This document shows, piece after piece, positions 25,623 to 32,450 of a DNA stretch of 32,450 nt (position 1 is its first letter; every line of letters begins with the position of its first letter). The translations under genes and the position numbers were made by a program. Source of the stretch: an uncultured Prevotella sp. Lineage in GTDB: Bacteria; Bacteroidota; Bacteroidia; Bacteroidales; Bacteroidaceae. The DNA lies in the NCBI GenBank assembly GCA_900322175.1, contig ONYZ01000044.1, forward strand, positions 1-32,450, given 5' to 3'. The notes under the pieces are model-generated. The model saw only the letters and a list, made by a program, of their open reading frames with translations. It made no database searches and was not told the origin of the DNA.

Positions 25623-25658
25623 TAAGATGTTAATTAAGGATATTAGTAATTCCGCTGG

Positions 25659-25666
25659 CAAAAGTA
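25659..25666 (-). promoter_or_regulatory. -7 box of the mannan operon promoter
   Basis: TACTTTTG on the - strand at 25666-25659 matches TAnnTTTG, about 37 nt upstream of the first SusC start. No good TTTG box is found at the usual distance, as expected for a promoter that needs an activator. Confidence 0.5.
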
Positions 25667-25704
25667 GCATTTCTACGGCTTATCCATGTTCTAATTTGGT
25701 TCGA

Positions 25705-25766
25705 ACAACTTCCCATTTGCGCCAAGGAAACATTTGGGAAGCGAAATAACACAAACAGGAAGTTGT
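25705..25766. promoter_or_regulatory. Candidate operator for the hybrid two-component regulator
   Basis: Three related half-sites lie in the divergent intergenic region: ACAACTTCC(C) at 25705-25714, TGGGAAG at 25735-25741 and GGAAGTTGT at 25758-25766. The first and last form a 9-bp inverted repeat, and the first and second a 7-bp one. They lie about 40-100 nt upstream of the operon's -7 box, where AraC-type activators usually bind. Confidence 0.4.
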
Positions 25767-25833
25767 ACGCATTTTTTTTGCCGCACGATCACAATTAATT
25801 GCCGATATATGCTGATGGTAGCAGAAAATAAAC

Positions 25834-25841
25834 TATCTTTG
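25834..25841 (+). promoter_or_regulatory. -7 box for the regulator gene
   Basis: TATCTTTG at 25834-25841 would start transcription near 25848, 18 nt before the ATG at 25866. This excludes the longer upstream start at 25734. Confidence 0.5.
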
Positions 25842-25865
25842 CAACAAACAAATACAACAATCAAT

Positions 25866-28800
25866 ATGAAGAAGTTTTTTCTTATACTATTAATTTGTTT
25901 GATACAGCAGCAATCCTATGGTACAAACCCATTGATGTTTCATAAGATTGACGTAAGAGCAGGTCTGTCGGATAATTACGTTAAAAATATCATACGCGAT
26001 AAATACGGTTTTATGTGGATAGCCACTAGCAATGGGCTCGACAGATACGACGGCTACCAGTTTAAGAAGTACACCGTAACCCAATTGGGTAGCTATAATA
26101 ACGACACCAATTATATCATAGAGGATGCCGAAGGCACCATTTGGGTAAGAACGACACAGAAATTATACACCTACGACAGGTGCTTAGACAAAATCGCCGA
26201 TGATGCCACCCAAAAACTATCTGCACTCGGCATCAAAGAGCCTATCAAAGAGATTATGACCGATGATGCACAGAATTTGTGGACCATATCCACCAAATAT
26301 CTGTATCGCTACGACTTCAAGAAACAAGAACTCACCACCATCCCACACCAGTTTGGCGATAACATTCTCAGCCTGACTGCCAGGGGAAACCAAGCCTATA
26401 TCCTAACCAATGATGGCGGGTTTTATCAAGTTGATATCTTGCAGCATTGCCTGAATTACGTCAGTCAGATAAAACTATCCACCAACTTATGGCACCAAGT
26501 ATATTTAGACTCCAGAGGCGCACTGTGGTTCTATACGGCCCATTCGGCTTCAGATGAACTACGCTGTTATATCAGCGCCACCAAAGAGTGGAAAGACATA
26601 CCCTCGCTGCATCTGCTGAAAAACGAGATTCTTACCACACTCACCGACGACGAAAAAGGAAGGATATGGATAGGCACAGAAAATGAGGGCATCTATCTGC
26701 TAAATGCCCACAGCCAGGAATTACAACAGATAACACGCAACGAAGAATATCCGTTCACACTGCCAAGCAACCATATCAGTTGCTTTTATCGCGACGCCCA
26801 AAACCTGATGTGGATCGGAACCAGCAAACGCGGTGCGGCTTTTACCGACCTTTCGCCACATGTATTCGACTTAACCCCGCTAAAGAACAACGAGGATGTG
26901 AGTTGTGTGTCAGAAGACAAACAAGGTAATATCTGGGTGGGATTTGATGGCAACGGAATCGTATGCCTATCCCCCAACGGCACGAAGACCGTTTACAACA
27001 AGAAAAACGCCCTGCTGGATAATAATCTGGTTACCTGCTCATTGATCGACCATAATGGCCATCTATGGGTAGGCACCTATGGCGACGGCGTGTTTTGTTT
27101 CGACGGTCACCGATTCGCCAAAAAGCAATATCACAACCAGATTAATAAACGCACTGTGTATATGCGATGCATGGCCGAAGACGAACAGAACAATCTCTGG
27201 TTTGGCACCATCAACAATGGTTTGATTTGTCTCAGACAAGACGGGAGCGACAGCTGGATAACGATGGACAACTCTGACTTGAGAACCACTAGCATAACTG
27301 CGCTACACTGTGACAGAAAGCGCAAACTGTACATTGGCACAAGCACAGGATTCTATATCTATCAAACCGACCTGCGAAAATTCTTAAAACCAACGCCTTG
27401 TATCCAGCAACTGACCGACGAATTTGTAACAACTCTTGACAAAGATAAACACGGTTTAGTGTGGATTGGCACACGCACCGGCATTCGCATCTACGACGAG
27501 AAAAATGACACTCTCTACTCACTCACCGAAAACGAAGGCTTATCCAACAACTACGTCAGAGCCATCATCGCTGATAACAAACAAAACATCTGGGCAAGCA
27601 CCGACCACGGACTAACTTATATCCGGACATCGAAAAAGGCAAACGCACCCTACGAATTTGTTTGCACGCCTTTTTACGACGAAGACGGACTTGAAAATGC
27701 CACATTTAATAATGATGCCACATGCCTGACCACAGACGGATGCTGCGTGATAGGTTATACCGATGGTTTACTGCGCATCGGCAGCCAGCAGCAAATCACC
27801 AACTATCTGCAGGCTCACATCGTGTTCACCAATCTGGCTGTAAATAATAAGAATATCGTTCCTGGCGACGAGAGTGGTATCCTTCAGCGCAATCTGCAGT
27901 TGCAGGAGTCCATCTGCCTGAACTACAGCCAAAACAGTTTTTCCATCGACGTTTCGGCCATGAATTACGGCAAAAAACACAAACTGCATTACATGTACCG
28001 ACTGAAAGAGGTAGGTGGCCCATGGACTATTCTGCCTGGCAATCGCATAAGCTTTAACGCCATCACACCTGGCGTATATACACTCGAAGTCTGCGCATCC
28101 GACATGGGCGGTTGGACTAGCGAACCATCAATATTGAAAATCAGTATTAAACCGCCATTCTGGAGGTCATGGTATGCCTACTTGTTATATCTTCTGCTTA
28201 TTATGACCAGCATCTATATCTATATACAACGGATTAAACGCAAACATCAGGTTACGCTTACCATGCAAAAGCTGGAGATGGAACTTGAGCAGCAACACCA
28301 AATGGAAGATAAGAAGATGCAATTCTTCACAAACATCAGCCACGACTTAAAAACGCCATTATCACTTATCATTACACCACTTGAGAAATTACTATCCGGT
28401 AATCTGGAAAAGAATATCAGGGTAGAGTTAGACCTTGTCTGGCGAAATGCCAAAATGCTGATGGACGAGGTTGTCCAACTGCTGGATATACGTAAACTAG
28501 ATGCAGGCAATGAAGAATTACACCTAGCACATGGAGACCTTATTATATTTGTGCGGAAAATATGCGAGAATTTCAGATATTATGCCGAAAGTCATGGTAT
28601 GCAGATGAATTTAAAAATAAATGCCACGAATCTGGAAATGGATTTCGATCAGGCCAAAATGCGACGTATCGTCACAAACCTTCTGTCGAATGCTTTCAAA
28701 TATAATACCACCAAAGGCAGTGTAGATATCACTTTAGGACGTGACGGCCAAACGGCACGCCTAGAAGTAGCCGACACAGGTATTGGTATTAAAGACGAAG

Positions 28801-29804
28801 CTAAATCACATATTTTCGACCGATTCTTCCAAGTAGATAATCATACAGAATACATAGGCAGTGGCGTTGGATTACATATTGTAAAAGAATATGTTGCTAT
28901 GCATCAAGGCAGAATATGGGTGGAGAACAACCACCCTAAAGGCTCTGTTTTCATTGTTACAATCCCAATACAAGCCACAAATAACAAAATAGATGTTACA
29001 AACGAAATTAGCGACGATAACACTACAAAAACCGCAATGAAAGAGGCTACATCAGACATATCAATTCTGATAGTAGAAGACAATCGTGATTTCTGTATGT
29101 TCCTGGAACGATGCTTGAACGATCAGTATAAGGTATTAACAGCCCATAATGGCGTAGAAGCCCTAAATAAACTATCGGAAAACGACATTAATATTGTTAT
29201 CAGCGACGTCATGATGCCAGAGATGGATGGGCTGGAACTTTGCCATCATATCAAGACCAACATTAATTTTTCGCACATCCCAGTCATTCTGCTTACTGCA
29301 AAATCAACCGAAGACAATATTATTACCGGTTTAAGAGATGGAGCCGATGATTATATCACAAAGCCATTCAATCTTAACATACTCAAGTTGCGTATAGAAA
29401 AGATTTTAGAATGGACAAACAACAATCATCGTAAATTTATTAAACGCGATATTTCTCCTAGTGAAATTACAGTAAGTTCACTCGATGAACAGTTGATGGC
29501 AAAGGCTATAAAAATAGTTGAGGACAATATGAGTAATTCCGATTTTTCGGTAGAGGATTTCAGTGCAGCCGTGGGAATGACGAGAAGCCATCTTTATAAG
29601 AAACTAATGGCCATCACCGGAAAGTCTCCTTTAGAGTTCATCCGCATCATCCGCATCAAGCGGGGCCGTTCGCTATTAGAGCAGGGACGTTCCAATATCT
29701 CCGAAGTAGCTTACACCATAGGGTTCTCGCCCAAGCAGTTCAGCAAATATTTCAGAGAAGAATATGGCTGTCTGCCATCAGAATTTCTGCTTCGAAACAA
29801 TTAG
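25866..29804 (+). CDS. Hybrid two-component system regulator (HTCS) of the mannan locus
   Basis: This 1312-aa one-protein two-component regulator starts at the ATG at 25866, giving a clean signal peptide (MKKFFLILLICLIQQQSYG). Residues about 25-690 are two-component propeller repeats, with recurring IWIGT/LWVGT motifs every 40-50 residues. A Y_Y_Y domain lies at about 690-760 and a membrane helix at about 766-788. The HisKA has H826 in ISHDLKTP, and the HATPase includes DTGIGI and GSGVGLHIV. The receiver has the phospho-acceptor D1114 (SDVMMPEMDG), and an AraC-type helix-turn-helix fills the last 80 residues. Its periplasmic sensor should bind a mannan-derived oligosaccharide and activate the divergent operon. 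All domains appear intact. Confidence 0.93.
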   Translation: MKKFFLILLICLIQQQSYGTNPLMFHKIDVRAGLSDNYVKNIIRDKYGFMWIATSNGLDRYDGYQFKKYTVTQLGSYNNDTNYIIEDAEGTIWVRTTQKLYTYDRCLDKIADDATQKLSALGIKEPIKEIMTDDAQNLWTISTKYLYRYDFKKQELTTIPHQFGDNILSLTARGNQAYILTNDGGFYQVDILQHCLNYVSQIKLSTNLWHQVYLDSRGALWFYTAHSASDELRCYISATKEWKDIPSLHLLKNEILTTLTDDEKGRIWIGTENEGIYLLNAHSQELQQITRNEEYPFTLPSNHISCFYRDAQNLMWIGTSKRGAAFTDLSPHVFDLTPLKNNEDVSCVSEDKQGNIWVGFDGNGIVCLSPNGTKTVYNKKNALLDNNLVTCSLIDHNGHLWVGTYGDGVFCFDGHRFAKKQYHNQINKRTVYMRCMAEDEQNNLWFGTINNGLICLRQDGSDSWITMDNSDLRTTSITALHCDRKRKLYIGTSTGFYIYQTDLRKFLKPTPCIQQLTDEFVTTLDKDKHGLVWIGTRTGIRIYDEKNDTLYSLTENEGLSNNYVRAIIADNKQNIWASTDHGLTYIRTSKKANAPYEFVCTPFYDEDGLENATFNNDATCLTTDGCCVIGYTDGLLRIGSQQQITNYLQAHIVFTNLAVNNKNIVPGDESGILQRNLQLQESICLNYSQNSFSIDVSAMNYGKKHKLHYMYRLKEVGGPWTILPGNRISFNAITPGVYTLEVCASDMGGWTSEPSILKISIKPPFWRSWYAYLLYLLLIMTSIYIYIQRIKRKHQVTLTMQKLEMELEQQHQMEDKKMQFFTNISHDLKTPLSLIITPLEKLLSGNLEKNIRVELDLVWRNAKMLMDEVVQLLDIRKLDAGNEELHLAHGDLIIFVRKICENFRYYAESHGMQMNLKINATNLEMDFDQAKMRRIVTNLLSNAFKYNTTKGSVDITLGRDGQTARLEVADTGIGIKDEAKSHIFDRFFQVDNHTEYIGSGVGLHIVKEYVAMHQGRIWVENNHPKGSVFIVTIPIQATNNKIDVTNEISDDNTTKTAMKEATSDISILIVEDNRDFCMFLERCLNDQYKVLTAHNGVEALNKLSENDINIVISDVMMPEMDGLELCHHIKTNINFSHIPVILLTAKSTEDNIITGLRDGADDYITKPFNLNILKLRIEKILEWTNNNHRKFIKRDISPSEITVSSLDEQLMAKAIKIVEDNMSNSDFSVEDFSAAVGMTRSHLYKKLMAITGKSPLEFIRIIRIKRGRSLLEQGRSNISEVAYTIGFSPKQFSKYFREEYGCLPSEFLLRNN

Positions 29805-29842
29805 CTGAAATTGTTTGTGATTAATTGGTATGGTGGGCTAAG

Positions 29843-29864
29843 CCCTAAACCGGATATCAGCCTG
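29843..29864 (+). repeat. Inverted copy of the locus-end repeat
   Basis: These 22 bases match the reverse complement of 8885-8906 at 21 positions. They lie 38 nt after the regulator's stop, while the other copy lies at the stop of the mannanase, so in transcript sense the same sequence follows both ends of the locus. The small GGGCTAAGCCC palindrome next to it could help terminate. Confidence 0.6.
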
Positions 29865-29890
29865 CTATTTTGCATTTTTCTTGATAAATA

Positions 29891-29922
29891 TTTGGAAGTT
29901 TCGATTGATATTTGTATCTTTG
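29891..29922 (+). promoter_or_regulatory. Consensus promoter for the AAA ATPase gene
   Basis: TTTG (29891-29894) and TATCTTTG (29915-29922) are exactly 20 nt apart, an ideal Bacteroidota promoter. The ATPase ATG is 118 nt downstream across a repeat-bearing leader. Confidence 0.6.
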
Positions 29923-29930
29923 CCGCCAAG

Positions 29931-30017
29931 AAAATGTTTATCACGATTAACAGATTACACCCAAAAGTGTCTAACATGATTAACAAATTTATAGCAAAAG
30001 TGTTCATTACGATTAAC
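29931..30017 (+). repeat. Three 33-nt-spaced repeats in the ATPase leader
   Basis: Imperfect copies end at 29951, 29984 and 30017, exactly 33 nt apart. Each has an AAAA(G)TGT start and a GATTAAC end, for example AAAAGTGT...GATTAAC at 29963-29984 and 29996-30017. They lie between the promoter and the start codon, so they could be protein-binding iterons or leader RNA elements. Confidence 0.55.
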
Positions 30018-30039
30018 ACAAACAATAAAATGATATAAG

Positions 30040-30778
30040 ATGGAGAGTCTATTTAAACGTCACGACGCGTATCTTTCGAGAGTACCAATGGAGTACATCC
30101 GCGATTTCATGCAACGCATAAACTGGAATTCGAGGTTACTTGTGATTCGAGGTCCTAAAGGCGTGGGAAAATCAACATTGATGCAACAATACATCAAGCA
30201 ACATTTTCCAGCAGGCGATCGTCATGTACTCTATTGTTCTGCCGACACGAACTATTTCTCTACCCACACATTGCTCGATCTGGCAGACAACTTTGTCATG
30301 ATGGGCGGAAAATGGCTTTTCATTGACGAGGTACACAAATATCCAGGATGGAGCCGCGAAATCAAAGAAATCTACGACCTCTATCCCGAGTTGCACATCG
30401 TAATGAGTGGCTCGTCACTCATTCAGATAAACGATGGGCAGGCCGATCTATCACGACGTCTAATGCCGTACGACATGCCAGGATTGTCGCTACGCGAATT
30501 CATACATCTTGACACTGGACTTGACATCCAACCCATTTCGCTCAATCAATTACTAGCCCTAAATCCCGAATATAACCATAAAAATATGGTTATATTCGGG
30601 ATTTACGGATAAGAAGGGTGACTTCCGTATTGACGGCAATATCATAGTAGAAGTAGGCGGACAAGACAAGGGATTCAGTCAGGTGGCCGATCAACAAAAC
30701 GCTTACGTTGCAGCAGACGACATCGAATCGGCCTATATGAGGAAAATTCCACTCTGGGCCTTCGGATTTTTATACTAA
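30040..30778 (+). pseudogene. DUF4143-type AAA ATPase with central deletion
   Basis: The first 180 codons are a good AAA ATPase N-terminus: Walker A GPKGVGKST (38-46), Walker B WLFIDEVHK, sensor MSGSSLIQI and a following LSRR arginine pair. The likeness ends at ISLNQLLALNP, where a 21-bp inverted repeat begins, and the frame stops at 30610-30612. The C-terminal family segment then reappears one frame over at 30605-30778 (KKGDFRIDGNIIVEVGGQDK to KIPLWAFGFLY). About 200 residues, including the DUF4143 start, are missing. The C-terminal piece is nearly identical to the remnant at 1651-1760. A truncated 190-aa protein could still be made. Confidence 0.8.
30560..30605. repeat. 21-bp perfect inverted repeat at the ATPase deletion junction
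   Basis: Arms 30560-30580 and 30585-30605 are perfectly complementary around the loop AAAA; the left arm begins TAAATCCCGAATATAACC. It sits exactly where the family likeness of the N-terminal part ends and that of the C-terminal part resumes. It is a strong hairpin and may be an excision scar, a fold-back deletion product or a tiny inserted element. Confidence 0.8.
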
Positions 30779-30790
30779 ACCTTCATTGCT

Positions 30791-30871
30791 TTCAATATTA
30801 AAAGCAGCGGTTCATACGGCAAGTATTTCGCTAAAGCCGTGGGGCTGGGCAAAGTTACGGCAGGCATATAA
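30791..30871 (+). pseudogene. Possible HU-like protein remnant
   Basis: The frame reads FNIKSSGSYGKYFAKAVGLG and ends KVTAGI before TAA. It resembles the early part of HU-like proteins such as the intact gene at 4621 (KNSKVNGKWFARQK). No start codon is in place and only about 26 residues remain. The likeness is short, so this is tentative. Confidence 0.3.
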
Positions 30872-30882
30872 TCGATGACGTT

Positions 30883-31104
30883 ATGAAGGCAATTACAATC
30901 AATATCCCAAATCACGAGGTCAGCTTCTTCAAGAAGATGATTGCAAAGATGGGCTGGACATACAGCGAAACCGACGTGATGCGCCCCGCAACCACGCCCG
31001 ACTTCGCCTGCGACCTGAACACAAACTATTCAACTATTCATTTATTCACATGTACAGGAACATTCTTCTCTCCCTGGCATTCTCACAAAAATCGGAGAAC
31101 GTAA
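30883..31104 (+). CDS. Small antitoxin-like ORF with repeat-derived C-terminus
   Basis: The 73-aa frame starts MKAITINIPNHEVSFFKKMI, followed by AKMGWTYSE. This resembles small Bacteroidota antitoxin-like proteins, which often begin with an ITI(N/P)-type strand and an FF-rich helix. From about residue 48 the coding sequence is the dispersed repeat (31026-31051) and flanking DNA, giving NYSTIHLFTCTG, so the original 3' end appears replaced. No toxin gene follows. It may be a functional short protein or a fragment. Confidence 0.4.
   Translation: MKAITINIPNHEVSFFKKMIAKMGWTYSETDVMRPATTPDFACDLNTNYSTIHLFTCTGTFFSPWHSHKNRRT
31026..31051. repeat. Solitary copy of the 4167-4192 repeat arm
   Basis: These 26 bases are identical to 4167-4192, and ACAGGAA follows two bases later in both places. 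Only one arm is present and the AT-only palindrome of the first locus is missing. It overlaps the 3' part of the small antitoxin-like ORF. Confidence 0.75.
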
Positions 31105-31126
31105 TTACATTCCCCGACTTTTGCTT

Positions 31127-32450
31127 TTATTTTAGAATAATCTTTCTGCCATTCATAATGTAAACTCCTAGTGGCAGTCCTTCAAGTGAACTTGCTTTTG
31201 TCTTTACCTTACGACCTTGTAAGTCATAGATATCCTGCGGCTTACCATCCTCTATTATACCCTTAATACCTGTATCGCCAATAGCAAGAATAATCTGGAA
31301 CTCACTCCAAACTGGCGCTTCTTTATATAATTCAACACTACCCTCTGGCACATAGAGTATACACGTAGCTTTGTTCACGCCGTCAAATACAGAGCTACCG
31401 CCAGTCCTTGTCATTATGGCCCGAGCACTTGCTGAACCAGACAAGTTGATTGGTGTTTCATTATACGTTGTTATCGATTCTAGATTACTACACCCCTTAA
31501 AGGCATTGTCGCCAATAGCTATAATACTACTTGGGATAGTTACTTTCGTTAAGCTAGTATTGCCCTCAAAAGCACCTTCGCCAATTATCGTTACCTTATA
31601 GGTGGTACCATTGTGCTCCACCGTCTCAGGGATAGCGAACTCGCCTGATACATTTGTGTCGTCTATGATTGTCACAGTAGGCGTAGTGTCATCCCCACCG
31701 CCTTCTGGCTTATTAATCATATACGTGGCCTCATCATCTTCTTCCTTATTCTCATCGCCTCCAGCCAAAAACGTTTCTCTCGCCTTAATAGTCAACGTTC
31801 CTGACTTGTAATCGAAGGCATAGTTTGTTGCCTCGCCTCCACTGATCGTTATAGGATATTCGCCAGGTTTGCTTTCTGAAGTTGCCAAACAACTTGCTCT
31901 TGGCGTTTTTGTTAACACAGTCACAGACTCATTATTTACAAAACCGTCATAGGTTATTGTAAACTCAGGTATGCTCTCTCCTTCAGTAATCTCATAATTC
32001 CCAACTGATACAGACAGAGTTACCCTTGCTATACCAACACTTAATGACTGGGCAGCAATATCATTATGGTTTGCATCGCCCTTTACTCGATAGTAAACTG
32101 TATAGCTACCTGCATTCGTGCCCTGTGGAATCACTGTCGAATAAGTAGTACCGTCAAGCGAGTACTGCATTGTACCTGTGGTCGAGCTACCTGCAGTAAT
32201 CAAATCCTGAGCTTTACCATTATAAACAAGGTTGCTCTTACCTGTAGGTGGCGTCAGACTGCTGTCGGATGATGTTATTGCAAATGTTGTACTACCGCTA
32301 ACAGTATAGTTTCCACCTGCCACATCAGTGATAGTCACAGTTGCAGTACCAACATTGATATTGTTACTATAGCTAACGGTATATTCAGTAGCTGGAATTA
32401 CTGCACCACCATCCATTACAGTAACTGTAGGCTTCTTAGCTGTACCATCA
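31127..32450 (-). CDS. BspA-like surface protein with Ig-like repeats, partial
   Basis: The frame is open to the window edge (DGTAKKPTVTV precedes the first internal ATG at 32416), so the gene is partial at its 5' end. The visible part has Ig-like/MBG-type repeats (EYTVSYSNNINVGTATVTI, then YSLDGTTYST and a YDGFV repeat). An acidic link (GGDENKEEDDEA) follows, then BspA-type LRR_5 repeats (IIGEGAFEGNTSLTKVTIPS and AFKGCSNLESI). The end, DIYDLQGRKV...GVYIMNGRKIILK, is the same short terminal motif seen on the GH26 mannanase. It is probably a large exported adhesin or surface protein. Substrate or partner cannot be told. Confidence 0.8.
   Translation of the reverse strand, partial: DGTAKKPTVTVMDGGAVIPATEYTVSYSNNINVGTATVTITDVAGGNYTVSGSTTFAITSSDSSLTPPTGKSNLVYNGKAQDLITAGSSTTGTMQYSLDGTTYSTVIPQGTNAGSYTVYYRVKGDANHNDIAAQSLSVGIARVTLSVSVGNYEITEGESIPEFTITYDGFVNNESVTVLTKTPRASCLATSESKPGEYPITISGGEATNYAFDYKSGTLTIKARETFLAGGDENKEEDDEATYMINKPEGGGDDTTPTVTIIDDTNVSGEFAIPETVEHNGTTYKVTIIGEGAFEGNTSLTKVTIPSSIIAIGDNAFKGCSNLESITTYNETPINLSGSASARAIMTRTGGSSVFDGVNKATCILYVPEGSVELYKEAPVWSEFQIILAIGDTGIKGIIEDGKPQDIYDLQGRKVKTKASSLEGLPLGVYIMNGRKIILK

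Noticed and set aside
25734-25865. Longer start for the hybrid two-component regulator
   Set aside because: The extra 44 residues precede a proper signal peptide and lie upstream of the predicted -7 box.
29931-30017. CRISPR array
   Set aside because: Only three imperfect repeats with short 11-nt gaps, no spacers of usual size and no cas genes.
29811-30038. 75-aa open frame between regulator and ATPase
   Set aside because: It spans a promoter and the 33-nt repeats, so its periodic peptide is explained by the DNA repeat.

Overview
The window looks like a chromosomal stretch of a Bacteroidota organism, most likely Prevotella or a close relative. The evidence is SusC/SusD pairs, a hybrid two-component regulator, short Prevotella-type C-terminal tails on secreted proteins, and promoters of the Bacteroidota form TTTG-N20-TAnnTTTG. 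The genus is inferred from gene style; there is no rRNA or tRNA here to confirm it.

Region 1 (1-3015) is worn accessory DNA. It holds a short DUF262 gene, a RhuM leader fragment, an AlbA-type regulator remnant and the C-terminal part of a DUF4143-type ATPase broken by an amber codon. An intact two-gene unit (a 52-aa protein plus a GNAT acetyltransferase) sits beside the ATPase remnant and looks like a toxin-antitoxin pair.

Region 2 (3016-8926) starts with an orphan 351-aa protein that has its own promoter and hairpin. A 177-bp nested palindromic element follows. Next comes a phage- or plasmid-like module: HU-like protein, smalltalk peptide, a strong terminator, an operator-like promoter, small proteins, a VirE_N/VapE-like primase-helicase carrying GC-rich palindromic repeats inside its coding sequence, and a P5-like lysozyme.

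Region 3 (8885-29864) is a complete-looking beta-mannan polysaccharide utilization locus. A hybrid two-component regulator on the + strand (25866-29804) faces an eight-gene - strand operon: SusC (interrupted by one in-frame TAG), SusD, SusC, SusD, a two-IPT lipoprotein with a duplicated C-terminal domain, a GH26-GH59 fusion enzyme, a GH27 alpha-galactosidase and a GH26 mannanase. A 22-bp sequence (21/22 identical) lies at both 3' ends of the locus in opposite orientation. The enzyme set (backbone cleavage, alpha-galactose removal and a GH59 beta-galactosidase fused to a mannanase) suggests a galactomannan or galactoglucomannan with beta-galactosyl-capped side chains.

Region 4 (29805-32450) holds a promoter with three 33-nt-spaced repeats, and then a second DUF4143-type ATPase whose middle is deleted, with a 21-bp perfect inverted repeat at the junction. 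An HU-like remnant and a small antitoxin-like ORF follow; the ORF's 3' end runs into another copy of the region-2 repeat. The region ends with a BspA-like surface protein that runs off the window.

The main points of interest are the GH26-GH59 fusion and its substrate, the amber codon in the first SusC, coding-region palindromes in the VapE-like gene, and related broken ATPase genes on both sides of the locus.
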